IMG/VR virus record: IMGVR_UViG_3300010370_000056
Span: 1-48,457 of that record
DNA from: a virus
Length of the DNA stretch: 48,457 bases
Strand: one strand, 5' to 3'
Shown here: positions 38,860 through 46,081 of the stretch, in pieces
Layout of the letters: each line of letters opens with the position of its first letter
Numbering within the stretch: the stretch's first letter is position 1
Notes under the pieces: model-generated
Told to the model about the DNA's origin: nothing
The model's input: the letters and a program-made list of their open reading frames with translations, nothing else
Databases searched by the model: none
Made by a program: the position numbers and the translations under genes

Positions 38860-39792
38860 TCAATCATCGACAAGTTTCTGAAAATACTTCAGAGCATCAT
38901 CTTCATCTTCATCATCTGAGGAGAGATTTGGAAGAGAAGGTGATTTTGCTTTACGATAAGACTCTTCAAGTTCTTCCATGACTTTGGATTCCTTCGTCAC
39001 AGGTTCTACATAAGTCTCATATTCCTCTTCTTGCTCAACAACAGCACGGGCAGGAGACTTCTGGCCCAGAACCATTTTCAGACGCTTTTCAAGATCATCA
39101 TAGGATTTGAATTGGTCAGCAGCAACCAGAGCAGAGAGAGAATTCTCTTTCTTCCAAATTGCTTCAAGTGCATCATCATCATCAAGCAGAGGTTCTGCAC
39201 GATCAAACTCAGACTTGTCATAGTTCCAATAACCATCAACCTTACGAATCTTGAGCTTAAAGTTTGCACCTTGCCAGAAATCAAAAGGATTGATCGGTTC
39301 TTCATCTTCGAATTCTGGTTGCATTGCAGCAAGAATCTTGTCGAAGATTTTCTTACCGAACTTGAACAGAAATACCTTACCTTCGTTGGAAGGATTTGCA
39401 GGATCCTTTACAACATAGATGTTGCTGTAATAATTCAGTTTACGCTTCTGCTTACGAACAGTTTCTTTATCCTTTTCACTACCGCTGTTCCACAGTTCGC
39501 GGTTATGTTCCGAAACAGGATCTTTTTGACCCAGAGTTGTCAGAGAGTTTTCAATATACCAACCACCAGGGCCTTGGAATGCATGACTATACAGTTTAAC
39601 CCAGGGAAGATCTTCTCCTTCAGGTGCTGGAAGAAAACGGATAATTGCAGAACCTACACCAGTCTTATCCATCTCTGGTTTCCAGAAACGATCATCAGCA
39701 CTACCTGATGCAGAACTCATCTTTTCAACTTCTTTCACAAGTTTGGCAGTGAGCGAGCCAGATTGCTTTTTCAGAGCAGCAAAATTAGACAT
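38860..39792 (-). CDS. 32: gp32-like single-stranded DNA-binding protein (310 aa)
   Basis: The N-terminus FAALKKQSGSLTAKL carries a basic LAST-like motif, the core FWKPEMDKTGVGSAIIRFLPAPEGEDLPWVKLYSHAFQG (in parts) is that of gp32, and the C-terminus is acidic (SSDDEDEDDALKYFQKL) as needed for contacts with gp59 and gp33. T4 gp32 is 301 aa. There is no Cys anywhere in the 310 residues, so the T4 zinc site (three Cys, one His) is absent. It has its own early/middle promoter with a palindrome. Confidence 0.9.
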   Translation of the reverse strand: MSNFAALKKQSGSLTAKLVKEVEKMSSASGSADDRFWKPEMDKTGVGSAIIRFLPAPEGEDLPWVKLYSHAFQGPGGWYIENSLTTLGQKDPVSEHNRELWNSGSEKDKETVRKQKRKLNYYSNIYVVKDPANPSNEGKVFLFKFGKKIFDKILAAMQPEFEDEEPINPFDFWQGANFKLKIRKVDGYWNYDKSEFDRAEPLLDDDDALEAIWKKENSLSALVAADQFKSYDDLEKRLKMVLGQKSPARAVVEQEEEYETYVEPVTKESKVMEELEESYRKAKSPSLPNLSSDDEDEDDALKYFQKLVDD

Positions 39793-39835
39793 GTGTACCT
39801 CGTATTAGTTGGATTTGGCCTGTGTGTACTTCGTT

Positions 39836-39864
39836 ATTCTACAGGGTTCACCCTGCTTTGTCAA
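39836..39864 (-). promoter_or_regulatory. gp32 promoter TTGACA-17-TAGAAT with palindromic spacer
   Basis: On the minus strand TTGACA (39859-39864) and TAGAAT (39836-39841) flank a 17-bp spacer. The spacer contains CAGGGT-GA-ACCCTG (39842-39855), an inverted repeat adjoining the -10. The promoter sits in the 55-nt gap before gp32, with the -35 inside the end of the upstream gene. Confidence 0.75.
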
Positions 39865-40183
39865 TTCTCTCACGCATCGATTCTATCAATCGACTCATGT
39901 TATTAAAAATAATTGACATATCAATATTGGGAGAAAGACCCATCATTGCAGCAGATTCGGAAATTTTTTCTTTCATTTGTTTTGCTTCGGGATCATCAGA
40001 TAAACTCAAACGGGTATAAAGAATTTTTTGCTTATCTAATAACTTTTGAAGCAAATCGACGTGTCCGATTTGTTCCTCTTTCGACATTACAGAAAACTTA
40101 AATACGCTATGGTAAATTTGTTCCTGCAATTCGGAAATTTCTGCCATTTCAGCGCGAACAACTTCGGATTCAAAAAAACTCAT
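39848..40183 (-). CDS. Helical hypothetical between gp59 and gp32 (111 aa)
   Basis: Overlaps the gp59 stop by ATGA. The sequence is nearly all amphipathic helix (ESEVVRAEMAEISELQEQIY; VDLLQKLLDKQKILYTRL; IIFNNMSRLIESMRERI) and probably dimerises as a coiled coil. It sits exactly between the helicase loader and ssDNA-binding protein, so a replication accessory role is reasonable. No T4 counterpart known to me. Confidence 0.75.
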   Translation of the reverse strand: MSFFESEVVRAEMAEISELQEQIYHSVFKFSVMSKEEQIGHVDLLQKLLDKQKILYTRLSLSDDPEAKQMKEKISESAAMMGLSPNIDMSIIFNNMSRLIESMRERIDKAG

Positions 40184-40776
40184 GTTTCTCCTAAAATAAT
40201 TTCCTTTAAAATCTTACGATAACGGAATACATCAATATTTAGAAATGGATTGTACTTTTTCAGTTTTAAACTGACGGTTTCCCACACAGGGTCTTTGAGT
40301 TTTTTATCAAAGGTTTTCCCGAACAGGAATATTCTATCATAGATGACCAGTGTTTCAAGGCTAATATTCCCGCTCAGGAAACTTTTTAACACTGGTGGAT
40401 GTGATTTTGAGCAATCAAAAACCTCTTCAAATTTATTTTTTTTGAATAGTTTTTCTGATTCTTCTCTAAAAATGTAAGTTAGTGATTGAGTTCTCTTTTT
40501 CCAATTTACATAATTTTGCTCTCCATCTCTCATCATACTTCCAATCCACAAATTTGCTGGATCATCAGCGGATACAAAATTAGAGACAAAGAAATCAATG
40601 ACTTCTTTATCATCTTTATTTCTTGAAATCTTCTCAAACCAGAAACGATCTCTACGCTTATAAAATGACTGTAGATTTGCTTTCACTTTTCCACAATATT
40701 TTTGATAATCGTATTCTGGTTTGGTAAAATGGTTTTTGAGCGCAAGATAAGTTTTATAAGCATCAAATGGTGCCAT
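40180..40776 (-). CDS. 59: gp59-like replicative helicase loader (198 aa)
   Basis: The opening PFDAYKTYLALKNHFTKPEYDYQKYCGKV (in parts), then ANLQSFYKRRDRFWFEKISRN, is highly diagnostic for T4 gp59, which loads gp41 helicase on gp32-covered DNA. T4 gp59 is 217 aa. Order gp33-gp59-gp32 is the same as in T4. All residues look intact. Confidence 0.9.
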   Translation of the reverse strand: MAPFDAYKTYLALKNHFTKPEYDYQKYCGKVKANLQSFYKRRDRFWFEKISRNKDDKEVIDFFVSNFVSADDPANLWIGSMMRDGEQNYVNWKKRTQSLTYIFREESEKLFKKNKFEEVFDCSKSHPPVLKSFLSGNISLETLVIYDRIFLFGKTFDKKLKDPVWETVSLKLKKYNPFLNIDVFRYRKILKEIILGET

Positions 40777-40832
40777 TTCAAAAAGGTAATATAGGGAATT
40801 TTTGCCGGGATTTTTTTCGACCCAAAATGGAA

Positions 40833-41090
40833 TTAAAAGACTAATTTGGCACGGCTGGTCTTCTTCAGGAAGTTCAACTCCATTGCTTCATACTTTAACT
40901 TCTCTTTCAACGGTTTGGAGATTAACTTAGGCACGGATTCCAAATCAATATTATTTGCTTCACAAAAGTGAACAATAGCATCGATGTAATTCATGTCAGA
41001 ATTATTCATCACAAGAGTCTCAATCTCACTTGCGAATCGTGAAGGACAAAAGAATTTATTTTCTAAAGCTTTTTCTAATTCATTCTCCAT
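40833..41090 (-). CDS. 33: gp33-like late-transcription coactivator (85 aa)
   Basis: Start at the ATG at 41088-41090 (MENELEKALENKFFCPSRFA); the longer frame needs a TTG. SEIETLVMNNSDMNYIDAIVHFCEANNID (in parts) is typical of gp33, which links the sliding clamp and RNA polymerase for transcription from TATAAATA promoters. T4 gp33 is 112 aa. Late boxes found in this window fit the presence of this factor. Confidence 0.85.
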   Translation of the reverse strand: MENELEKALENKFFCPSRFASEIETLVMNNSDMNYIDAIVHFCEANNIDLESVPKLISKPLKEKLKYEAMELNFLKKTSRAKLVF

Positions 41091-41141
41091 GATTCCCAAC
41101 ACTGTAATACGCAATTTGATACCTATAAAAACTCATAACAC

Positions 41142-41170
41142 ATTTTAGTTCAGGAAGAAACATTTGTCAA
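41142..41170 (-). promoter_or_regulatory. Promoter TTGACA-17-TAAAAT before gp33
   Basis: On the minus strand consensus TTGACA (41165-41170) and TAAAAT (41142-41147) with a 17-bp spacer. It overlaps the stop of the exonuclease gene and reads into gp33, gp59 and the next gene. Confidence 0.75.
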
Positions 41171-41841
41171 GCAATTGTTTCAAGTTTATCATTCACGAAT
41201 TTTTTAATGTATTGTGTGAGTAGTCGAATGTACTTTTCCTTATCTCTTTCTTCATACACTTCGACCTCTCCATTTTCACAAGACATAATAATTACAAATT
41301 TTTTAACCGAAATGCCTGTCAATTCATGTAACATGCAGGCATAAGCACAACACTGAACAAAGTAATGTTCAATCCACTCTTTCGGTTTTGGTTTTTTAGA
41401 TGTCTTAAAATCAATGATTGAAAGTTCCCCATCAAACTCTGCGATACAATCAACAGTACCTGCAATTCCTAAGAATTGACTATACAGAGAACCTTCAAGA
41501 GCATGAATATTATTTATGCGATTCAGAGTTGGTTTAGCAATCTGAAACAGCATTGTTGAAAGTGGTTGAACGGATGGAAGATCTTTATTGTACAAATAAT
41601 TTTCTACAAGTGTGTGCATATCAGTGCCACGACTTGTGGATTGACGAGTAATCTTATCTGCTTCAACATCACCAACTTTTTTTCGCCAATTCACAAAGAT
41701 TTCTTTATTGAAATGACTAATAACTGAAGTAATTGAAACAAGTTTAATAAGATCTTCTTCACCTAAAACCTTATAGTATCTTACACCATCAATGGTTTCT
41801 CTTTCCAATTGAGGAAGATCTAAATTCACATGATCAAACAT
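41167..41841 (-). CDS. PD-(D/E)XK exonuclease, MGME1/RecB-like (224 aa)
   Basis: Motifs in order: S-RGTDMHTLVENYL (70-83, H76), E116, GIAGTVDCIAEFDG (D131), LSIIDFKTSKKPK (D144, K146) and HYFVQCCAYACML (Q163, Y167). This is the RecB/MGME1/Cas4-like nuclease pattern. Many T4-like cyanophages have such an exonuclease beside phoH. It probably degrades or processes DNA ends in recombination or host-DNA recycling. Two nt separate it from phoH. Confidence 0.8.
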   Translation of the reverse strand: MFDHVNLDLPQLERETIDGVRYYKVLGEEDLIKLVSITSVISHFNKEIFVNWRKKVGDVEADKITRQSTSRGTDMHTLVENYLYNKDLPSVQPLSTMLFQIAKPTLNRINNIHALEGSLYSQFLGIAGTVDCIAEFDGELSIIDFKTSKKPKPKEWIEHYFVQCCAYACMLHELTGISVKKFVIIMSCENGEVEVYEERDKEKYIRLLTQYIKKFVNDKLETIA

Positions 41842-41843
41842 TA

Positions 41844-42605
41844 TTAAAATCCAAGTTCAGTTTTAGCAATGATGTATTCTTTACAGAGGCCTGAGCGAAC
41901 GATATCTTCAATTCCAAACTCAATGACATCAAAGGATGGCATAACTCGAAGAATTCTCATGAAGTCAACGATTCCATTCTTCTCATTTGTTTTCACCAAG
42001 TCTGATTGAGTTGCATCTCCACAGAACATGATCTTTGTATTCTCACCAACACGAGTGATGATTGAATCAAGTTCATGGAAATTCAAGTTTTGGAATTCAT
42101 CAACAATAATGATAGCATTATCAAGAGTTGTTCCGCGAATAAAGGAGGTACTCCAGAAAGAAATGGTTCCTTGCGCTTTGAGATTGCCATAAAGCATCTC
42201 AAATTCTGTATCAGATGGCATTTGGAACATGTACTTTACCATATTCTTATAAGGAATCTGATAAAGACTTGACTTATCCTCATGATCTCCAGGAAGGAAA
42301 CCAATTTCACGGGTAGCCACAAGGGATCTTACAATGTAGATTTTATCATAAGGACTACGCTCATCTAAAACATCACAAATGGCGTTGTAAAGAGTGATGA
42401 ATGTTTTGCCTGTTCCTGCTGCACCATATGCAACAATGTTTTTCCCATCAGAGAATGACTTAAAAAGTCTTTCTTGATTGTCTGTCAGTGGATCAATATC
42501 TAAAAGCAGTTCAGTATTGATTGCTTTTTTATTTTTCCTCATCGCACGAGTCGTCATTCCAACGCCAATGGGTTGTTCAGAACCCTTTCTTCTTCCTCTT
42601 GCCAT
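41844..42605 (-). CDS. phoH: PhoH-like P-loop ATPase (253 aa)
   Basis: Walker A is GAAGTGKT (61-68) and Walker B IIIVDEFQN (165-173, D169/E170), with TDNQERLFKSFSDGKNIVAYG before the P-loop as in the PhoH family. A late GDATQSD (sensor) follows. PhoH is widespread in marine phages; it is used as a marker gene, its biochemical role (probably an RNA/ribonuclease-linked ATPase) is not settled. The N-terminus is a basic 25-residue extension. Confidence 0.9.
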   Translation of the reverse strand: MARGRRKGSEQPIGVGMTTRAMRKNKKAINTELLLDIDPLTDNQERLFKSFSDGKNIVAYGAAGTGKTFITLYNAICDVLDERSPYDKIYIVRSLVATREIGFLPGDHEDKSSLYQIPYKNMVKYMFQMPSDTEFEMLYGNLKAQGTISFWSTSFIRGTTLDNAIIIVDEFQNLNFHELDSIITRVGENTKIMFCGDATQSDLVKTNEKNGIVDFMRILRVMPSFDVIEFGIEDIVRSGLCKEYIIAKTELGF

Positions 42606-42611
42606 ACGTAA

Positions 42612-42854
42612 TTAAAAAGGTTTTACTTTTGCACCTGGCATCTTTGAAGCCTTACGAAGAACTTCATTCCAGCCTGGTTGTTTGTTTACAAGTTTCTGTT
42701 GCCAGTCACCGACTTCCCCGACACCAGCACATCCCTGAGACCAATCCTTGTCCCATTCAGGATTGTCTTTTCTCCATTGTTCATACTCTGCCATTGACAT
42801 GTAGAGTTCTTTTGTTTCACCTGTTTCTAAATGTTTAACTGGATATGTTGGCAT
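42612..42854 (-). CDS. Small conserved-type phage protein (80 aa)
   Basis: Begins MPTYPVKHLETGETKELYMSMAEYEQW, similar to FmdB-like starts but without the CxxC knuckles, followed by a Trp/Gly-rich segment (DWSQGCAGVGEVGDW) and a basic C-terminus. It precedes phoH by six nt. I recognise it only as a small cyanophage-type protein; the role is unknown. Confidence 0.7.
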   Translation of the reverse strand: MPTYPVKHLETGETKELYMSMAEYEQWRKDNPEWDKDWSQGCAGVGEVGDWQQKLVNKQPGWNEVLRKASKMPGAKVKPF

Positions 42855-42878
42855 AGTCTTAATAATGTGTAAGGTTAT

Positions 42879-43571
42879 TTATTCGATGGTAATGGATGGC
42901 GCATCTACACACTCTTGGCAATCTTCCGACTTATTCCATTCGAGTGCTTGTGCAACAGCAGGGAATTTGCAAATAAAAATGCAGCGAATGAGTTCTGCAA
43001 TTTCCATGTGTTCCTTTTGAGTTCCATGTGCTGCACGTAAATCAATATAATGAATCCATGATCGCACAGAACCCGTCATATAAAGGCGTGTGGGTGTAGC
43101 CAAGGGCAGTACAAACCTTGCACACTCTTTTGCCACACCACGCTGTAGAAGGCGATCGTAGACTCTCTGAGAGTGCTCAAACAGAAGTCGAATGTCCTCA
43201 AGCAAAGTCAACTTCAGATAATCTGGAATATCATCAATAGAATTTTGACGATTCTTATCATCCTGACGGCGAAGTTCTGGAAGAGGAATTGTACCTCCCA
43301 AAAGATTTGCATCGGCATAGCGTTGCGAAAACTCTTGAAATGTAAAGGAACGATGTCTCAAAATTTGAGCCGCGATACCGCGAGTGGTGTTGATCTCCAC
43401 AGTCATCATTGCTTGTTCAAAGATGCTCCAGTGTTGGTGTTTAATACAATACTTAAGCAGACCAGAAAAGTTTTCGTTGTCTTGATTCTTGGGGTTACTC
43501 ACCCGGGCACAGTAAGCCATGTGCTTTTCTGCATCTGGAGTAACACTGACAAGTTTAACTTCTGGTTTCAT
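42879..43571 (-). CDS. thyX: Flavin-dependent thymidylate synthase ThyX (230 aa)
   Basis: I choose the ATG at 43569-43571 (MKPEVKLVSVTPD), ten nt after the stop of the upstream gene; a longer frame would overlap that gene by 68 nt. The ThyX motif RHRxx(S/T)xxxxSxR is present (RHRSFTFQEFSQR, about 72-84). ThyX makes dTMP from dUMP with FAD and methylene-tetrahydrofolate. Other motifs (MTVEINTTRGIAAQ; LPLATPTRLYMTGSVRSWIHY) are intact. It supplies dTTP for phage replication. Confidence 0.9.
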   Translation of the reverse strand: MKPEVKLVSVTPDAEKHMAYCARVSNPKNQDNENFSGLLKYCIKHQHWSIFEQAMMTVEINTTRGIAAQILRHRSFTFQEFSQRYADANLLGGTIPLPELRRQDDKNRQNSIDDIPDYLKLTLLEDIRLLFEHSQRVYDRLLQRGVAKECARFVLPLATPTRLYMTGSVRSWIHYIDLRAAHGTQKEHMEIAELIRCIFICKFPAVAQALEWNKSEDCQECVDAPSITIE

Positions 43572-43581
43572 GAACTCAAAC

Positions 43582-43755
43582 TCAGTCGGCATATTCATCT
43601 TCATAAAAAATTTCGTCGTAATCGGTGATGTAAGGAGCAACTTCTTCATACTTAGTTTCTGATTGTTGAGAATCTTCAGAGTAAAGTTCTGCCTTCAGGC
43701 AATTTACCAAAGACTCTAGATTTCTTACAATCAGTTTGAGATTTTCTTTATCCAT
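43582..43755 (-). CDS. Small acidic protein before thyX (57 aa)
   Basis: ATG at 43753-43755, TGA at 43582-43584. The product starts MDKENLKLIVRNLESLVNCL (helix) and ends in an acidic, Tyr-rich tail (YDEIFYEDEYAD). It fills the gap between the DUF6065-like gene (stop five nt before its ATG) and thyX. Spacing and composition support it as a gene; function unknown. Confidence 0.65.
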   Translation of the reverse strand: MDKENLKLIVRNLESLVNCLKAELYSEDSQQSETKYEEVAPYITDYDEIFYEDEYAD

Positions 43756-43760
43756 TTGAT

Positions 43761-44549
43761 TTATCCGAAAAGTTTGCCAAGGGTTCTTCTAAAATTTTTA
43801 TATGGACATTGCCCTCCCATTGTATCATGAGTTTGATTCAATTGCATTTTATAATATGTATTCCATTTTTTTGTTGGAACATAATTAATTTTTGAAGTAT
43901 AATTTTTTCTATAAAATGGAATAATTAATAAAAGCGGTTCTCCTTTACCTACAACTTGATCCTCAATTGACATAGAATCTAAGTCCATTCCAGATTGAAT
44001 TTTATAATTCCATTCAAAAAACCAAGCCATTTGCATGGGACACTTATCAGTATGCCAAACAGCACTCGCTGAGGTAAAAGATTTATTTCTATGCCAAACA
44101 GGATGTGTAATCAAACAAGATACGCCAGGATCTGTTTTTATACACCATGGAGTAAATATTTTTCCAAAGTGATTATAAATTGGTTTATTTCTTATGGTAA
44201 AAAATTGTTCAAAGCTGTGAGTTTTGTAGTCTATATCATCATAATTATTTTCCAACCAATTAACAAACAAAGCTCCATCTTCAGTTTCCCTAAAAATAAA
44301 GTCTGCCCAGGAAGGAATAATATATCCAGTATTTAAAAAATCTTGAATTCCCAAACATTTTTTCACATTCATATTGTTATTATTTTGGATTAATTCATAG
44401 ATTTTTTCGGGATGTCGTTTATATTTTAACTTCGAATTATCTAAAGGAAGGTCAGAAAACCATTTAGGAAAATATTTTGATGCTTGTATTGGTTCTGAAA
44501 CACATCCTTCATATTTTTCATCACAATAAAATTGTATACTTAAAGACAT
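43761..44549 (-). CDS. DUF6065-like protein (262 aa)
   Basis: The order of motifs fits DUF6065: a Pro/Trp segment (IQASKYFPKWFSDLP, 22-36), KKCLGIQDFLNTGYIIPSWADF (about 63-84), then FGKIFTPWCIKTDPGVSCLITHP, AWFFEWNYKI and KGEPLLLIIPFYR. Many aromatic residues, no signal peptide. The function of the family is unknown. It is read from the nested promoter at 44576-44604. Confidence 0.6.
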   Translation of the reverse strand: MSLSIQFYCDEKYEGCVSEPIQASKYFPKWFSDLPLDNSKLKYKRHPEKIYELIQNNNNMNVKKCLGIQDFLNTGYIIPSWADFIFRETEDGALFVNWLENNYDDIDYKTHSFEQFFTIRNKPIYNHFGKIFTPWCIKTDPGVSCLITHPVWHRNKSFTSASAVWHTDKCPMQMAWFFEWNYKIQSGMDLDSMSIEDQVVGKGEPLLLIIPFYRKNYTSKINYVPTKKWNTYYKMQLNQTHDTMGGQCPYKNFRRTLGKLFG

Positions 44550-44575
44550 TTTTTTTCAAACACCAAGTTTTTTTT

Positions 44576-44604
44576 ATTCTACACAAAAAAAGGGGAGAAG
44601 TCAA
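44576..44604 (-). promoter_or_regulatory. Promoter TTGACT-17-TAGAAT nested in a terminator
   Basis: On the minus strand TTGACT (44599-44604) lies in the loop of the hairpin at 44592-44609 and TAGAAT (44576-44581) follows after 17 bp that include the T7 tract. It reads into the DUF6065-like gene. Confidence 0.7.
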
Positions 44605-44609
44605 TCCCC
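44584..44609 (-). terminator. Rho-independent terminator with promoter in loop
   Basis: GGGGA - TTGACTTC - TCCCC followed by TTTTTTT on the minus strand. It begins seven nt after the stop of the 31-residue ORF and ends the small-gene operon to its right. Confidence 0.75.
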
Positions 44610-44616
44610 CCAATAG

Positions 44617-44712
44617 TTATGCAATTTGTGGTTGCTTTGCCATATTGAATTGTGCTTCTTGCAGTTTTCTTTGCTTAAGCATTTGCTGACGGATAACATT
44701 CAACCAGTTCAT
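44617..44712 (-). CDS. Small ORF before the terminator (31 aa)
   Basis: ATG (44710-44712) overlaps the stop of the DUF4278-like gene (ATGA) and the TAA is seven nt before a terminator. The product MNWLNVIRQQMLKQRKLQEAQ... is a basic amphipathic helix. The coupling and terminator support expression, but the size is at the limit of certainty. Confidence 0.55.
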   Translation of the reverse strand: MNWLNVIRQQMLKQRKLQEAQFNMAKQPQIA

Positions 44713-44867
44713 TTTGCCACCTCATTGTTCTTACAAGGACGATAAGGGGTTCCACGATATACATTGTTAGGATGTGCTGGTGCATGTGTTCGTGAATACC
44801 AGTGCTGATATTCTTGCTTTGGTGTTTCAGTATCGTACTTTACACCACGATAGGTTGCTTGTGACAT
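44709..44867 (-). CDS. DUF4278-like small protein (52 aa)
   Basis: Contains YRGVKY (6-11) and YRGTPY (37-42), the repeated YRGxxY signature of DUF4278, a family found mainly in cyanobacteria. An excellent AAGGAG ribosome site lies eight nt before the ATG. This suggests a gene derived from, or shared with, the host. Function of the family is unknown. Confidence 0.7.
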   Translation of the reverse strand: MSQATYRGVKYDTETPKQEYQHWYSRTHAPAHPNNVYRGTPYRPCKNNEVAK

Positions 44868-44905
44868 TAGGGTTCTCCTTAAGTGTTAGGTTAAAGAGCG
44901 TTCCT

Positions 44906-45151
44906 TCAGTCGGCTTTTGCGTCTATGGGGCAATTTTTTGGAGAGATTTGTTTGATCTCCCAAATTAAATCATTCTTTACTTGTTTGGGAATTTCCTGTT
45001 TATGGACTCGCCCAGCAATTAACTGTGCTTGTAAACAAGTGAGAATTAGTGTTTCCATAGATGAACGATCCGTTCCGAGTCGGCTTACTTCCGTCCCATG
45101 GGGATGAACGTATTTTATATATTCAAATAGTTTTGTAATTTTTGTTACCAA
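44906..45151 (-). CDS. Hypothetical protein, TTG start (81 aa)
   Basis: The longest frame begins with TTG at 45151; an ATG at 45058 would give 50 residues. The sequence has a helical core METLILTCLQAQLIAG and a Lys/Pro-rich C-terminus. The TTG start lies nine nt past the hairpin at 45160-45186 and has no clear ribosome site, so the start is uncertain. No family recognised. Confidence 0.5.
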   Translation of the reverse strand: MVTKITKLFEYIKYVHPHGTEVSRLGTDRSSMETLILTCLQAQLIAGRVHKQEIPKQVKNDLIWEIKQISPKNCPIDAKAD

Positions 45152-45159
45152 ACCGTTTT

Positions 45160-45186
45160 GTAGGTGGTTTAGAGTTTTCCACCTAC
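45160..45186 (-). other. Perfect 8-bp stem-loop at the end of a gene
   Basis: GTAGGTGG (45179-45186 read on minus) and CCACCTAC (45160-45167) pair with an 11-nt loop that contains the stop codon of the 68-residue gene. No T-tract follows on minus, so it is not a standard terminator; it may stabilise or process the mRNA. Confidence 0.6.
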
Positions 45187-45375
45187 TTCCCCATTATAAG
45201 TTTTGGCCTCAGGCCAACCTTCCTGCCGTCCTTTAAGATAAAAATGGGTGCCTGATATACATGACTCTTCAGTGAGAGCTGAGACCAATCCATTTCCTTC
45301 TTTATCATAACTGCTCCATAGAAATTTTTCTTCTACAACATAAAAGCAATCATCAATTAATTTTTTTTCACTCAT
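45169..45375 (-). CDS. Hypothetical protein (68 aa)
   Basis: ATG-initiated; MSEKKLIDDCFYVVEEKFLWSSYDKEG... with alternating hydrophobic and acidic residues and a Gly-rich end. Two Cys at 10 and 39. Its stop codon lies in the loop of a stem-loop. It lies 20 nt after the 108-residue gene. Family not recognised. Confidence 0.65.
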   Translation of the reverse strand: MSEKKLIDDCFYVVEEKFLWSSYDKEGNGLVSALTEESCISGTHFYLKGRQEGWPEAKTYNGEVGGKL

Positions 45376-45395
45376 AGTTTAAATCCTACAAATCA

Positions 45396-45722
45396 TTAAT
45401 CTCTTTGTCTCCAATCGTCTGGTTTGTCTCCACCTTCGGTAAAGAAATCTACAATTTCATCGACATTGTTAAATCTACTCACCCCAAATCTTTCATTTCC
45501 TGTCCCACCAATATCAAGTTGGTTCAAAAAATCATCCATATCTCCTTCTTGCATATCAGGATTCTCTGCCTTTCTTCTTGCCTGACGAAGAATTGTAGCA
45601 GCAGAACGATTTGCTTTGGATAGTTTTTCTGCCCAAATCATATCTTCTAAACTTACCTCTTCGTGAATAACAATCTTTTCACAGATTGCTTCCAGTCGAA
45701 GACGATATTGTGTAGAGAGCAT
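45396..45722 (-). CDS. Hypothetical protein with late promoter (108 aa)
   Basis: ATG at 45720-45722 (MLSTQYRLRLEAICEKI); the longer frame would overlap speD. The N-terminal 55 residues are helical (EDMIWAEKLSKANRSAATILRQARRKAE), the C-terminus acidic and Gly-rich. A CTAAATAA late box precedes it and a GGAG ribosome site lies between. Late expression suggests a virion or assembly role. Confidence 0.7.
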   Translation of the reverse strand: MLSTQYRLRLEAICEKIVIHEEVSLEDMIWAEKLSKANRSAATILRQARRKAENPDMQEGDMDDFLNQLDIGGTGNERFGVSRFNNVDEIVDFFTEGGDKPDDWRQRD

Positions 45723-45741
45723 ATTTAATCTCCAGATAGGG

Positions 45742-45749
45742 TTATTTAG
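45742..45749 (-). promoter_or_regulatory. Late promoter CTAAATAA
   Basis: CTAAATAACC on the minus strand, 20 nt before the ATG at 45722, just past the speD stop. Confidence 0.55.
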
Positions 45750-45751
45750 CA

Positions 45752-46081
45752 CTAGCGTTCAATGTAACTCAAGGTATGATGTTGGGCATATAGTTGTTCA
45801 ATGATGATGTCGCAACCAATCTTAGGATTGCAATCGCCACAAGTATAAACATCAACTGCCGCTTTACCTTCCTCTGGCCACGTATGAATGCTGATATGAC
45901 TTTCGGATAACAAACAAATCACAGTGACTCCTTGTGGTTCAAACTTTTTTGAAATAGTCTGAACTACGGTAGCACCACTAGCTGCCGCAGCATTTTCTAA
46001 GAGATCTATAAGACAGCGTTCATTATCAAGAAGGACAAAAGAACACCCATACAAATTAAGAAGATAGTGTTTCCCCATCAT
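45752..46081 (-). CDS. speD: S-adenosylmethionine decarboxylase SpeD (109 aa)
   Basis: The pro-enzyme cleavage site is LLSES-HISIHTWPE (58-70): cutting between E60 and S61 leaves the pyruvoyl group on S61. H66 and C81 (YTCGDC) are the other expected active-site residues. It makes decarboxylated SAM for spermidine synthesis. The length (109) is typical of the short bacterial form. speD is a known cyanophage auxiliary gene, perhaps supplying polyamines for DNA packaging. Two consecutive ATG codons make the start ambiguous by one residue. Confidence 0.9.
   Translation of the reverse strand: MMGKHYLLNLYGCSFVLLDNERCLIDLLENAAAASGATVVQTISKKFEPQGVTVICLLSESHISIHTWPEEGKAAVDVYTCGDCNPKIGCDIIIEQLYAQHHTLSYIER

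Noticed and set aside
39031-39708. Plus-strand frame of 225 codons opposite gp32
   Set aside because: A shadow of gp32 caused by its codon bias; no start signals and a sequence without recognisable structure.
40777-40832. Possible promoter (TATATT) between gp33 and gp59
   Set aside because: No -35 box at an acceptable distance was found.
43572-43649. N-terminal extension of ThyX to 256 aa
   Set aside because: It would lie within the 57-aa upstream gene, and the ThyX core starts well from the ATG at 43571.
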